Positions 9,788-17,556 are shown, numbered from the stretch's first letter. The stretch is DNA of 32,221 nucleotides from Nocardioides stalactiti (GCF_014180715.1 NZ_JACEFC010000046.1:1-32221), one strand, 5' to 3'. Translations and numbers: made by a program. The notes: generated from the letters alone by a model not told the origin.

Positions 9788-10705
9788 TCACCGCTCAACG
9801 GACGTCCGCGGCTCCGGGTCCCGCACCGCTACGTCCGGACGGAGCGCGACGAGGACACCCAGCACGAGGACCGCGCCGCCGAGGAGCTCGGCGGCGCTCG
9901 GCTGCTCGTCGAGGAGCAGCCAGGCCGAGCCGATCGACACCGGCGGGACGAGCAGGATCCACGGCACCACGGCGGCTGACGGGTTGCGCGAGAGCAGGCC
10001 GTTGAAGATCGCGTAGCCGACCAGCGACGCGAGACCTGCGGTGTAGGCGGTGGAGACGAGCGCCTCCCACCCGAGTCCGTCGACGGCCTCGCCGAAGGTC
10101 GACGGGCCGTCGATCCCGACGGACAGGAGCGCGAGCGGCGCGGGGACGACGACGGCGGACCAGACGGTCAGCGGCAGCCCGCCCTTCACGCCGGAGGCGC
10201 GCGAGACGACGTTGCCGATCGCCCACGAGAGCGCGGCCAGCAGGCACAGGGCGAGCGCCACGAGCGGCACGTGCCCGCCCCGACCGAGACCGACGACGAG
10301 CAGGCCCACGGTGCCGAGGCCCACCCCCAGGGCCTGGGCCCGGGTCGGCCGCTCGCGCAGCACCCCGGCGGCCAGCACGATCGTCAGGACCACCTGGGCC
10401 TGGAGCACCAGCCCGGCCAGTCCGGCGGGCATGCCGGCGGCCATCGCGGTGTAGAGGAAGCCGAACTGGCCGAGCGACATGAAGAGCCCGACGGCCGCGA
10501 CGACCCGCCACGGCGCCTCGGGTCGCGGCACCGCGACGACCGCGGCCGCCACCACGAGGAAGCGCAGCGCGGCGAAGAGCAGCGGCGGGACGTCGCCCAT
10601 CCCCCACTCGATGACGACGAAGTTGAAGCCCCACAGGGACGCCACCAGGGCGGCGAGGTGGCAGTCACGGCGGCTCACCCCGCCATCGTCGCCCGACTTC
10701 ACCAT
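9788..10705 (-). CDS. EamA/DMT-family transporter
   Basis: This is a ten-helix membrane exporter of the drug/metabolite transporter superfamily with two EamA halves. The first half contains SLWGFNFVVIEWG and PPLLFAALRF, and the second begins near LSWAIGNVVSR. Substrate is unknown; amino acids or related metabolites are typical. Two starts are possible: ATG at 10705 (305 aa) or GTG at 10678 (296 aa). The latter has a GANNNT-type element 6 nt upstream, and the protein proper begins SRRDCHLAALVASLWG, so the shorter form is plausible. Residues further upstream in the open frame are antisense to the LysR gene and are not coding. It is divergent from that regulator and probably controlled by it. 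Confidence 0.88.
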   Translation of the reverse strand: MVKSGDDGGVSRRDCHLAALVASLWGFNFVVIEWGMGDVPPLLFAALRFLVVAAAVVAVPRPEAPWRVVAAVGLFMSLGQFGFLYTAMAAGMPAGLAGLVLQAQVVLTIVLAAGVLRERPTRAQALGVGLGTVGLLVVGLGRGGHVPLVALALCLLAALSWAIGNVVSRASGVKGGLPLTVWSAVVVPAPLALLSVGIDGPSTFGEAVDGLGWEALVSTAYTAGLASLVGYAIFNGLLSRNPSAAVVPWILLVPPVSIGSAWLLLDEQPSAAELLGGAVLVLGVLVALRPDVAVRDPEPRTSVER

Positions 10706-10723
10706 GAAGGACCAGCGAACATT

Positions 10724-10746
10724 GATGCCGTATTCCATGTAGCATC
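10724..10746. promoter_or_regulatory. Candidate LysR operator between divergent genes
   Basis: GATGC (10724-10728) and GCATC (10742-10746) are perfect 5-bp inverted arms separated by 13 bp, consistent with the T-N11-A type site of LysR regulators. The right arm overlaps the -10 of the LysR gene itself, which would give autorepression. The site also lies just upstream of the EamA gene on the other strand. Confidence 0.5.
10740..10745 (+). promoter_or_regulatory. Leaderless -10 element TAGCAT for the LysR gene
   Basis: TAGCAT ends 6 nt before the ATG at 10752, and no ribosome site is visible between them. The TAG also closes the reading frame upstream. Confidence 0.65.
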
Positions 10747-10751
10747 GCTGC

Positions 10752-11648
10752 ATGATCGACCTGGCGGCCCTCGCCGGCCTCCGCGCCGTCGCCACCCACG
10801 GCTCGGTGATCGCGGCGGCCGAGGCCACCGGATTCACACCGAGCGCCGTGTCGCAGCAGGTCAAGCGGCTCGAGCGCCAGGTCGGCGTACCGCTCCTCGA
10901 GCGGGTCGGCCGCGGCGTCATGCTCACCAGCCACGGCCGCCACCTGGTCGAGGTGGGCGAGCAGGTGCTCGCCGACCTGGAACGGCTCGAGGCCGACCTC
11001 CAGCAGCGCGCCGGCGTGGTGACCGGGTCGATCCGCCTGGTGGCGTTCTCCACCGCGATGCGCGGCCTGGTCGCGCCCGTCGTGCGACGGCTGCGCGACA
11101 CCTACCCCGACCTGCGGCTCACCCTCGACGAGCGCGAGCCGTGGGACGCCGTGGACCTCGTCGCCGCCGGGCAGTGCGAGGTCGGCATCGTCCACCGCTG
11201 GGGAGGGGTCTCGTTCGCGGTCCCGGACCACGTCGCGACGACCCGCGTGGCCGACGACCTGGCCGACCTCATCGTCCCCCGCGACCACCCGCTCGCCGAC
11301 CGGACCACGGTCACCCCGCACGACCTGGCCGACGTCGACTGGATCGCCACCCCGGAGGGCACCATCTGCCGCCAGTGGCTGCACCGGATGTACGACGGCA
11401 CCGGCCGGCCGCCCCGGATCGCCCACGTGTCGATGGAGTTCGAGTCCCACCTCGCGCTCGTCGCCGCCGGTCTCGGCGTCGCGCTCGTCCCGCGGCTCGG
11501 CCGCGCGCCCCTCGGCCCCGACGTCGTCGCCATCGGCCTCACCGACCCGGTCCCCACCCGGCTGGTCGACGCCCTCCACCGGCGGACCATGGCCGACTCC
11601 CCCGCCGTACAGGTCGTCCTCGACGCCCTACGCGGACGAGTGGGGTAA
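10752..11648 (+). CDS. LysR-family transcriptional regulator
   Basis: The 298-residue product has the standard LysR length. A winged helix-turn-helix spans residues about 1-60 (GLRAVATHGSVIAAAEATGF, then PSAVSQQVKRLERQVG), with the recognition helix at AVSQQVKRLE. The effector-binding periplasmic-protein-like domain covers about 88-295. It is divergent from the EamA transporter with only 46-73 bp between starts, the usual layout of a regulator and its target. The inducer is unknown. The last 21 bases overlap the 3' end of the convergent EI24 gene. Confidence 0.93.
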   Translation: MIDLAALAGLRAVATHGSVIAAAEATGFTPSAVSQQVKRLERQVGVPLLERVGRGVMLTSHGRHLVEVGEQVLADLERLEADLQQRAGVVTGSIRLVAFSTAMRGLVAPVVRRLRDTYPDLRLTLDEREPWDAVDLVAAGQCEVGIVHRWGGVSFAVPDHVATTRVADDLADLIVPRDHPLADRTTVTPHDLADVDWIATPEGTICRQWLHRMYDGTGRPPRIAHVSMEFESHLALVAAGLGVALVPRLGRAPLGPDVVAIGLTDPVPTRLVDALHRRTMADSPAVQVVLDALRGRVG

Positions 11649-12404
11649 CTCAGTGTTCGCGAGCCTGACCGGCGCCTGCGCGTCGAGGACCTCGCGGGCG
11701 AGCAGGGTGGAGCCGACGACGGCTGCGGGCATCATCAGGACCGCGCCGAAGGGGATCAGGAAGCAGAGCTGGACCACGGCGCCGAAGCCGAGCATCGTCG
11801 AGCGGTGGCCGGCAAGGAGCGCCTTCTGAGCTGCCCGGTCCATGCCGCGCGCCTCGAGCGCGCGCGAGACCAGCTCGCCGGCGAGCAGCCGGCCGGCGAC
11901 GACGACGCCGAGGACGGGACCCAGGATCGGGCCGATGACCGGCACCAGGCCGATGGCGAAGACCATGACCGTCGTCGCGACGCCGAGCGCGATGAGACCG
12001 AGGCCGTCGATCGCCCCGCGGATCCAGCCGACGCCCCGCTCGGGTACGTCGCCACCGAGCGTCCGCTCGGTCTCCTTCCAGATCTTCTCGTAGAAGGGAT
12101 CGCCGACGGCGAGGGTCAGGCCGGTGAACGTGACCATCGAGAGGAAGAACGAGCCCAGCACGAGGGCGACCCCGAGACCCACGCGCAGGATGCCCTGCCA
12201 AGGGTCCGACCAGTCGTCGGCGAACGGGGTGGCCCAGCCGACCAGGTCGTCGACGTAGACGAGCAGGGTCACGATCAGACCGAGCAGGACGAGGAGCACC
12301 AGCGCCGCCGGCACGATCCCCAGCAGCATCAGGGCGGGTCGTTCCCGCCACATCCGCATACCGCGGACGAGGAACCCGGCCCCGTGCGCGAACCCGCTGG
12401 CCAC
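11628..12404 (-). CDS. EI24/CysZ-like integral membrane protein
   Basis: The 258-residue product carries the EI24 domain shared with the E. coli sulfate permease CysZ and eukaryotic etoposide-induced protein 2.4. It has about four to six membrane helices, including PALMLLGIVPAALVLLVLLG, GVALVLGSFFLSMVTFTGLT, GLIALGVATTVMVFAIGLVP and LGFGAVVQLCFLIPFGAVLM. The conserved DPFYEKIWKETE segment lies between helices two and three. Whether it moves sulfate is unknown, and no sulfur-assimilation gene is nearby. The start is GTG at 12404, 17 bp after the stop of the thioredoxin-like gene, so the two are probably co-transcribed. Confidence 0.85.
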   Translation of the reverse strand: MASGFAHGAGFLVRGMRMWRERPALMLLGIVPAALVLLVLLGLIVTLLVYVDDLVGWATPFADDWSDPWQGILRVGLGVALVLGSFFLSMVTFTGLTLAVGDPFYEKIWKETERTLGGDVPERGVGWIRGAIDGLGLIALGVATTVMVFAIGLVPVIGPILGPVLGVVVAGRLLAGELVSRALEARGMDRAAQKALLAGHRSTMLGFGAVVQLCFLIPFGAVLMMPAAVVGSTLLAREVLDAQAPVRLANTELPHSSA

Positions 12405-12421
12405 CCCGTTGCCCGCCCTGC

Positions 12422-13387
12422 TCAGAACAGTGCCGAGGCGAGGGCCTGGCGGCCCTTGAGGACCCGCGGGTCCTCGTTGCCGACGGCCGCGAAGAGCCCG
12501 ACGAGGTGCTCGCGCACGCGGTCGCGCTCCTTGTCCGCCGTACGACGGACCAGCTCGACGAGGCGGGCGAACGCGTCCTCGACGTGGCCGCCGAGCAGGT
12601 CGAGGTCGGCGACCATGATCTGCGCGTCGACATCGTCGGGAGCGGCTGCCGCTGCTGCCCGCGCCGCGTTGAGGTCGACGCCCTGGGTCCGCTGGAGGAT
12701 CTTGGCCATCGCCAGGCCGGCGGTGGCCTCCGCGTCGGCGGGGTTGCCGTCGACGAGCTTCTGGTACTCGGCGACCGCGGCGTCGATGTCACCCGACGCG
12801 AGCGCGTCCTGGGCCGGGGCGTAGCGCGGGTCCGGACCGGCGTCCTCGTCGCCGTCGGCGAGCGCGGGGGCGAGCGGCTGGTGACGGCCGGTGATGCCCT
12901 GGGCGGTGAGCTGCTGGCCGAGCTGGTTGAAGAGCGTGCTCAGCTCCTCACGCGTCACCATGCCGGGGATCGGCTGGATCGCGGGACGACCGTCGAGGAA
13001 CACCATCAGCAGCGGCACGGGCAGCTGCGGGAGCTGGCTGGCCTGGGCGATGACCTGGGCGATCTGCGGGACCGCGTCGACGTCGACGAGGCCGGCGAGG
13101 AAGCGCCCGTCGTACTGGTCGACGAGGTCGGCCACGTCGGCCGCCATCTCGCTGCTCTCGGGCGCCTGGGACGGCGAGTGGAACACGAGCACGACCGGCG
13201 CGGTCGTGGAGGACTGGAGGACGCTCTGGAAGTTCTGGTCGTCGACCGCGACCGCGTAGGCGCCGGCTGCACCGGCGGGGCTGCCGCCGGCGGGGCTGCC
13301 GCCGGAGGGTGCGGGCGGTTGGGGCGCGGGGCGCTTGAGGGCGGAGAGGTCGATCGCTCCCCGACCGGCGAACGGCTGCTGCGTCAT
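12422..13387 (-). CDS. Thioredoxin-fold/TPR co-chaperone-like protein (YbbN/CnoX type), cysteine-free
   Basis: The 321-residue product starts with MTQQPFAGRGAIDLSALKRP, as in actinobacterial YbbN-like proteins, followed by a Pro/Gly/Ala-rich linker. A thioredoxin fold (about 65-165) carries PVPLLMVFLDG with the cis-proline region. Tetratricopeptide-like helices fill about 200-321. The active-site region reads FHSPSQAPES and the whole protein contains no cysteine, so it cannot do thiol-disulfide exchange. A holdase/co-chaperone or scaffold role is inferred. The ATG at 13387 is chosen because homology begins there and a TAGACT element lies 7 nt upstream. The longer open frame upstream is antisense-free shadow of the MarR gene. 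Confidence 0.87.
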   Translation of the reverse strand: MTQQPFAGRGAIDLSALKRPAPQPPAPSGGSPAGGSPAGAAGAYAVAVDDQNFQSVLQSSTTAPVVLVFHSPSQAPESSEMAADVADLVDQYDGRFLAGLVDVDAVPQIAQVIAQASQLPQLPVPLLMVFLDGRPAIQPIPGMVTREELSTLFNQLGQQLTAQGITGRHQPLAPALADGDEDAGPDPRYAPAQDALASGDIDAAVAEYQKLVDGNPADAEATAGLAMAKILQRTQGVDLNAARAAAAAAPDDVDAQIMVADLDLLGGHVEDAFARLVELVRRTADKERDRVREHLVGLFAAVGNEDPRVLKGRQALASALF

Positions 13388-13394
13388 GCGGCAG

Positions 13395-13400
13395 AGTCTA
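13395..13400 (-). promoter_or_regulatory. Leaderless -10 element TAGACT for the thioredoxin-like gene
   Basis: On the minus strand TAGACT ends 7 nt before the ATG at 13387. It lies in the short gap after the MarR stop, giving the two downstream genes their own promoter. Confidence 0.55.
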
Positions 13401-13410
13401 TGAGTCGGAT

Positions 13411-13911
13411 TCAGGCGTCGGGCTTGTAGTCCCCCGCCGCGACCCGGACCGGGCGCAGCAGCTCGGACAGCGTGCCGTGCTGGTCGCCCTCGAGCATGTC
13501 GAGCGCGAAGCCCGCCTCGACCAGGTCGGCGGTGGCTCGCTCGACCAGCTCGCGGCCCGCCGGAGTGATCTCGGCGAGCACGGCGCGACCGTCGTCGGGG
13601 TGCGGGAGCCGGCGGATCAGTCCGCTCGCCTCGAGGCGACGCACGATGGAGGTGACCGACGTGGGATGCACCTGGAGCCGCTCCCCCATCTTGCCCAGCG
13701 GCAGCGAGCCGCGGGAGGAGAAGACCAGCAGGACCAGCGCCTCGTAGCGGGCGAAGCTCAGCCCGTGCGGCTTGAGGAGGCTGTCGAGACGCGCCAGCAC
13801 CAGCTGTTGCACGCGCATCAGGGAGGTGACGGCGTGCATCGCCGACACTGCACCCCAGCGCCGCTCCCACTGGTGGGCGGCTTCGTCGATGGGGTCGAAG
13901 GGCAGCATCAA
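13411..13911 (-). CDS. MarR-family transcriptional regulator
   Basis: The product is about 166 residues, the usual MarR size. The winged helix-turn-helix lies at about 55-125 (LSFARYEALVLLVFSSRGSL, LQVHPTSVTSIVRRLEASGL), with the wing sequence RRLPHPDDGRAVLAEITPAG. Flanking helices form the dimer interface. Two adjacent start codons exist: TTG at 13911 and ATG at 13908. A TAGGGT element lies 6 nt before the TTG and 9 nt before the ATG. I favour translation from the ATG, with the coordinates here including the TTG. The ligand and targets are unknown. It lies between the peptidase and the thioredoxin-like gene on the same strand. Confidence 0.9.
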   Translation of the reverse strand: MMLPFDPIDEAAHQWERRWGAVSAMHAVTSLMRVQQLVLARLDSLLKPHGLSFARYEALVLLVFSSRGSLPLGKMGERLQVHPTSVTSIVRRLEASGLIRRLPHPDDGRAVLAEITPAGRELVERATADLVEAGFALDMLEGDQHGTLSELLRPVRVAAGDYKPDA

Positions 13912-13917
13912 GGCTGA

Positions 13918-13923
13918 ACCCTA
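13918..13923 (-). promoter_or_regulatory. Leaderless-type -10 element TAGGGT for the MarR gene
   Basis: TAGGGT on the minus strand places the expected transcript start at the TTG/ATG pair at 13911-13906. It lies between the peptidase stop and the MarR start. Confidence 0.6.
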
Positions 13924-13930
13924 GCGCGGG

Positions 13931-15337
13931 TCAGAGCCCGAAGCGGTCCTTGTTCGGCGGCACGCCGTCGGCGCGCAGCCACACCTGGAAGAAGCGGTCG
14001 AGCTCCTTGCCGGAGACCGTCTCGGCCATCGCCTCGAATTGCTCGGACGTCGCGTTGTCGGCCCGGTTGACGTCGACCCAGCGGCGCAGCAGGCGCCGGA
14101 AGTCGGCGCGGCCGATCTTGTTGCGCAGCGCGGCCAGCGTCATCGCGCCCCGGTCGTAGACCGCGGTGTTGAAGAGGTTGTGCAGCGCCGGGCCGGGGTT
14201 GGCGATGTTGAGACGCCAGAAGCCCCGGACGTCCTTGTAGTAGCTGTAGTAGTCGCGGAGGGTGCGGTTGGTGGTAGCGCCGCCCTGGACCTCGCGCCAG
14301 CGCCACTCCATGTAGCTCGCGAAGCCCTCGTTGATCCAGATGTCGCGCCAGCGCGCCACCGACACCGAGTCGCCGAACCACTGGTGCGCGATCTCGTGGA
14401 CGACGATCGTGAGCGGCATGTTGGCCGGGTACGTCGGCCGCGACTGGTTCTCGAGGGCGAACCCGACGTCGAGGCCGGTCACGACGCCGCCGGTCGTGGC
14501 GAACGGGTAGTCGCCGAGCTCGTCTTGGAGCCAGGCGGTGATCCGGGCCGACTGGCGCATCAGGTCGAGGTTGGACTTCGTCTCGCTCGCGCCGAGCTGC
14601 TCGGACACCGCGTTGTAGTAGCGGATCCCGTGGGCCCGGCCGGACTCGATCGCGAAGTCGCCGGCGGCGAAGAACGCGAGGTACGTCGTCATCGGCTGGG
14701 CCATCCGCCAGTGGGTCGTGGCCTGGTCGCCGTCGACGGTCCGGCCGACCCGCACGCCGTTGCTGATGACCTCGCGGCCGGCGGCGGTCGTCACCCGGAT
14801 GTCGTAGGTGGCCTTGTCGCTGGGGTGGTCGTTGCTCGGGAACCACCAGGCCGCCATGTGCGGCTCGTTCATGAGGACGACCTCGCGGTCGTCGGCGAGC
14901 CAGTTGCTCTCACCGTTCCAGTCGAGGTCCGCGGGGACGCCCTGGTAGGCCACCGTCACCTCGACGGGGGTGCCGGCCGGCAGCGCACCCGGAGGCGTGA
15001 CGGTCAGCTCGTGCTTGTTGGGCTTGTCGAACTCCGCCTCGACGCCGTCGACGAGCACGCTGTCGACCGCGAGCAGCAGGTCGAGGTTGAACGACGTCAG
15101 CCGGACCGACGGCACCAGTGTGACGGTCGTGGTCCCCGACAGGTGACCGTCGCCGAACCGGTAGGTGTCGTGGATGTCGTAGTGCTGCACGTCGTAGCCG
15201 ACGTTGCCGTCCATCGGGTAGTACGGGTCCGGCACCTGCGGTGCCACCGCGGGCGCGGAGACGGCGATCGAGCCCGTCGCCACGGCGCCGACCAGGCCGA
15301 TCGAGAACAGGGACAGGACCCGGGAGAGACGCGGCAC
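13931..15337 (-). CDS. Secreted M1-family zinc metallopeptidase
   Basis: The first 28-32 residues form a Sec signal peptide (MPRLSR, hydrophobic core, then AVSAPAVA). The gluzincin site is complete: HEIAHQWFG with H314, E315 and H318, followed by E337 in WINEGFASY, exactly 18 residues after H318. The exopeptidase-type loop reads FALENQSRP in place of the canonical GAMEN, as in many bacterial M1 relatives. At 468 residues it has the N-terminal saddle and catalytic domains but lacks the long C-terminal helical domain of PepN. It probably cleaves peptides outside the membrane; specificity is unknown. The GTG start is supported by a TAGGTT element 6 nt upstream. Confidence 0.93.
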   Translation of the reverse strand: MPRLSRVLSLFSIGLVGAVATGSIAVSAPAVAPQVPDPYYPMDGNVGYDVQHYDIHDTYRFGDGHLSGTTTVTLVPSVRLTSFNLDLLLAVDSVLVDGVEAEFDKPNKHELTVTPPGALPAGTPVEVTVAYQGVPADLDWNGESNWLADDREVVLMNEPHMAAWWFPSNDHPSDKATYDIRVTTAAGREVISNGVRVGRTVDGDQATTHWRMAQPMTTYLAFFAAGDFAIESGRAHGIRYYNAVSEQLGASETKSNLDLMRQSARITAWLQDELGDYPFATTGGVVTGLDVGFALENQSRPTYPANMPLTIVVHEIAHQWFGDSVSVARWRDIWINEGFASYMEWRWREVQGGATTNRTLRDYYSYYKDVRGFWRLNIANPGPALHNLFNTAVYDRGAMTLAALRNKIGRADFRRLLRRWVDVNRADNATSEQFEAMAETVSGKELDRFFQVWLRADGVPPNKDRFGL

Positions 15338-15343
15338 GCGACC

Positions 15344-15349
15344 AACCTA
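15344..15349 (-). promoter_or_regulatory. Leaderless -10 element TAGGTT for the M1 peptidase gene
   Basis: TAGGTT on the minus strand ends 6 nt before the GTG at 15337. The TAG is in frame and closes the frame upstream. Confidence 0.65.
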
Positions 15350-15459
15350 ACCCGGCGCCCCACACGCCCCGAAAATGCGTTGCACCCCTGCCCCAGCACC
15401 CACGACCATGGAGGCTCGACCTGCGCGGGTGCGCGGGTGCCGTCCGAGAGGAGCGTGAC

Positions 15460-15567
15460 ATGTCCATGACTGTCCTTGGCCTGTCCGCAGACCACACCTT
15501 CTCTCACCGGAGCACCCACCACCATGTTTCTGGAGCACCCCTCCTTCCCTCCCGCTCAGCCGGCTGA
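15460..15567 (+). CDS. 35-codon ORF ahead of the RIO kinase, possible leader peptide
   Basis: An ATG at 15460 follows a strong ribosome site (AGGAG at 15449-15453, 6-nt spacing). It opens a 35-residue frame beginning MSMTVLGLSADHTFSHRS, with five His residues between positions 12 and 22. Its stop at 15565-15567 lies 41 bases inside the kinase gene, in another frame. The kinase ATG at 15524 has only a weak, distant GGAG, so ribosomes probably load on this ORF first. It may be a regulatory leader peptide, a real small protein or a remnant. The start VLGLSADHTFS recalls the N-terminal strand of MOSC proteins, but the resemblance is too short to name it. Confidence 0.5.
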   Translation: MSMTVLGLSADHTFSHRSTHHHVSGAPLLPSRSAG

Positions 15568-16399
15568 CGCCGACCCCGCGCTCGACCCGCAGTTCGTCTT
15601 CGACTTCGTCGCGTACGACGACCTCGGCGACGGTCAGCGCTGGTCGACCTGGCTCGACGTCGAGCCGCTCAGCCGCGGCCCCGAGCCGCGCCCCGACTGG
15701 GTCGTGACCTCGCAGGGCGCGATCGACACCGACCTCGGCATCCTCAAGACCGGCAAGGAGGCCGACGTCTTCCTGCTGGAGCGCGCCGATCCCCACGACC
15801 CCACGCAGTCCGTGGTGATGGCGGCCAAGCGCTACCGCTCGCCCGAGCACCGCTCGTTCCACCGCTCGGCCTCCTACACCGAGGGCCGCAGCATGAAGCG
15901 CTCCCGCGACGAGCGCGCGCTCAAGCGCAAGAGCACCTTCGGCCGCGAGGTCGCCGCCGGCGAGTGGGCGGTCTCGGAGTGGTCGGCGCTGGTCCGCTGC
16001 TGGGGGCTCGGGCTGCCGGTCCCCTACCCGGTCCAGATCGACGGCACCGAGCTCCTCATGGAGTGGGTCACCGTCGACGGCGAGACCGCCCCGCGGCTGG
16101 CCCAGACCCGGCCCGACGCCGCGCTGCTGGCGTCGTACTTCGACCAGCTCCGGGACGCCCTCGGCACCCTGGTCCAGGCCGGGCTCGTGCACGGCGACCT
16201 GTCGCCGTACAACATCCTGGCGGCGGGTGACCGGCTGGTCATCATCGACCTCCCGCAGGTCGTCGACCTGGTCGGCAACGCCGCCGGGTTCGACTTCCTG
16301 CTGCGCGACTGCACCAACGTCTGCGAGTGGTTCGTCCGGCGCGGGCTCGAGGTCGACCCGCAGGAGCTGTTCAGCGACCTGATGGCGCACGCGTTCTAG
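15524..16399 (+). CDS. RIO1-like serine protein kinase
   Basis: The 291-residue product has RIO-kinase motifs in order: the LGILKTGKEADVFLLER loop (residues 72-87), AAKRYR with ATP-binding K102, HGDLSPYN with catalytic D225, and IIDLPQVVDL with metal-binding D242. RIO kinases act on ribosome maturation in archaea and eukaryotes; the bacterial role is uncertain. The region from FDFVAYDDLGDGQRW onward is the conserved part. ATG 15524 is the only in-frame ATG before it, although a TTG at 15476 is also open. The stop codon shares the palindrome CTAG with the stop of the convergent acyl-CoA dehydrogenase gene. Confidence 0.9.
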   Translation: MFLEHPSFPPAQPADADPALDPQFVFDFVAYDDLGDGQRWSTWLDVEPLSRGPEPRPDWVVTSQGAIDTDLGILKTGKEADVFLLERADPHDPTQSVVMAAKRYRSPEHRSFHRSASYTEGRSMKRSRDERALKRKSTFGREVAAGEWAVSEWSALVRCWGLGLPVPYPVQIDGTELLMEWVTVDGETAPRLAQTRPDAALLASYFDQLRDALGTLVQAGLVHGDLSPYNILAAGDRLVIIDLPQVVDLVGNAAGFDFLLRDCTNVCEWFVRRGLEVDPQELFSDLMAHAF

Positions 16400-17556
16400 G
16401 CGAGGATGCCCGGGCGGCCGAGCGCGTGCCGGCCGTTCTCCACGAGCGTCGCCTCGGGGGTGAGCGGGTGGAACTTCACGGCCCGGAAGTCGCGGTAGGC
16501 CCGCTCGATCACCGAGCCCTTGAAGAACCCCGGCCCGCCGGCGACGTCCATCGCCAGGTCGCAGACCTCGAGGCCCGCCTCGGCGATCTCGGCCTTGGCC
16601 GTCATCACGGCCAGGTAGGTCTCGTGGCTCGGCGTCGTGTCGTCGCCGACCGCGGCGAGCGCGGCGTCGAGGGACCAGCCGGCCACCTGGAGGCGGTGCC
16701 GCATCCGGCCGACCTGGCGCTGGACGAGCGGGCTGTCGGCCTTGGGTGCCGCGGCAGCGACCGCTGCCTCGTAGGCCGCCTCGGCGATGCCGAGGTAGGC
16801 GCCGCAGACGATGGGGAACGCGACCTGGGAGATCACCTGGAGCGGCGCGTCGACCACGCCGTAGGGCCGGTTGGCCAGGACCCGCTCGTCGGGGACGAAG
16901 ACATCGTCGATGACGATGTCGTTGCTGGCCGTGCCGCGCATGCCGAGGGTGTCCCAGTTGTCGGCCACGGTGACGCCGTCGGCCGCGATCGGGACCGCGA
17001 CGTTGAGCACCCGCTGACCCTGCTCGGGGTCGTCGAGCACGAACATCGTCGACATCACCGTCGCGTGGCCGGACTGGCTGGCGAACCGCTTGTGCCCGGA
17101 CACCCGGTAGCCGCCGTCGACCTTCACGGCCTCGCCACGCGGGTGGGTGTAGTCGCCGCCACCGGTGGAGACGAGCAGGATGCCCTCCTCCGCCACCCGG
17201 CGCAGCGTGGCCTCCGCCCCGGGGAGCCCCCGGCGGTAGCGCCACGCGGTGAACGCGACGACGTGCTGGTGCATCGAGCTGGCCAGCGCGGTCGAGCCGC
17301 AGTGGCGGCCGAGCTCGCGCTGGATCGCCGTGAGCTCGCGGACGGTCGCGCCGTCACCGCCCAGCTCGACGGGGACGGCGGCCTTGAGCAGGCCCGCGTC
17401 GCGCAGCGCGTCGTACGCCTCGGCGACGAAGGAGCCCTCGACGTCGTGCCGAGCGGCGTGGGCGGCGAGGACGGGCCCGAGCTCGGCCGCGCGAGCAGCG
17501 AGGCCGGCGGCCGGGACGGCGGAGGAGGTGGGCGAAGGAGCGGTCGCAGTGGTCAT
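16396..17556 (-). CDS. Acyl-CoA dehydrogenase-family flavoprotein
   Basis: The product is 386 residues if started at ATG 17556; longer open frame upstream reaches into the regulatory gap and is not used. The N-terminal helical domain, central beta domain (VSGHKRFASQSGHATVMSTM, then DNWDTLGMRGTASNDIVIDD) and C-terminal helical domain are all present. The C terminus has GGPGFFKGSVIERAYRD and FHPLTPEATL. This variant is found in actinobacterial homologues close to DszC/SfnB-type flavin monooxygenases and acyl-CoA dehydrogenases, so the reaction could be desaturation or flavin-dependent hydroxylation. It is divergent from an HxlR regulator, its likely controller. A GACAGT element lies 6 nt before the ATG. 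Confidence 0.85.
   Translation of the reverse strand: MTTATAPSPTSSAVPAAGLAARAAELGPVLAAHAARHDVEGSFVAEAYDALRDAGLLKAAVPVELGGDGATVRELTAIQRELGRHCGSTALASSMHQHVVAFTAWRYRRGLPGAEATLRRVAEEGILLVSTGGGDYTHPRGEAVKVDGGYRVSGHKRFASQSGHATVMSTMFVLDDPEQGQRVLNVAVPIAADGVTVADNWDTLGMRGTASNDIVIDDVFVPDERVLANRPYGVVDAPLQVISQVAFPIVCGAYLGIAEAAYEAAVAAAAPKADSPLVQRQVGRMRHRLQVAGWSLDAALAAVGDDTTPSHETYLAVMTAKAEIAEAGLEVCDLAMDVAGGPGFFKGSVIERAYRDFRAVKFHPLTPEATLVENGRHALGRPGILA

Noticed and set aside
13388..13870. 160-residue N-terminal extension of the thioredoxin-like protein
   Set aside because: It is an alternative frame of the MarR gene on the same strand. The homologous start is MTQQPFAG at 13387, with its own -10 element.
15460..15520. 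MOSC-domain remnant in the small ORF before the RIO kinase
   Set aside because: About ten residues (VLGLSADHTFS) recall a MOSC N terminus, but nothing after them matches and the resemblance could be chance.
15476..15523. TTG at 15476 as the RIO kinase start
   Set aside because: It adds 16 unconserved residues, has no ribosome site in front, and lies inside the better-supported small ORF.
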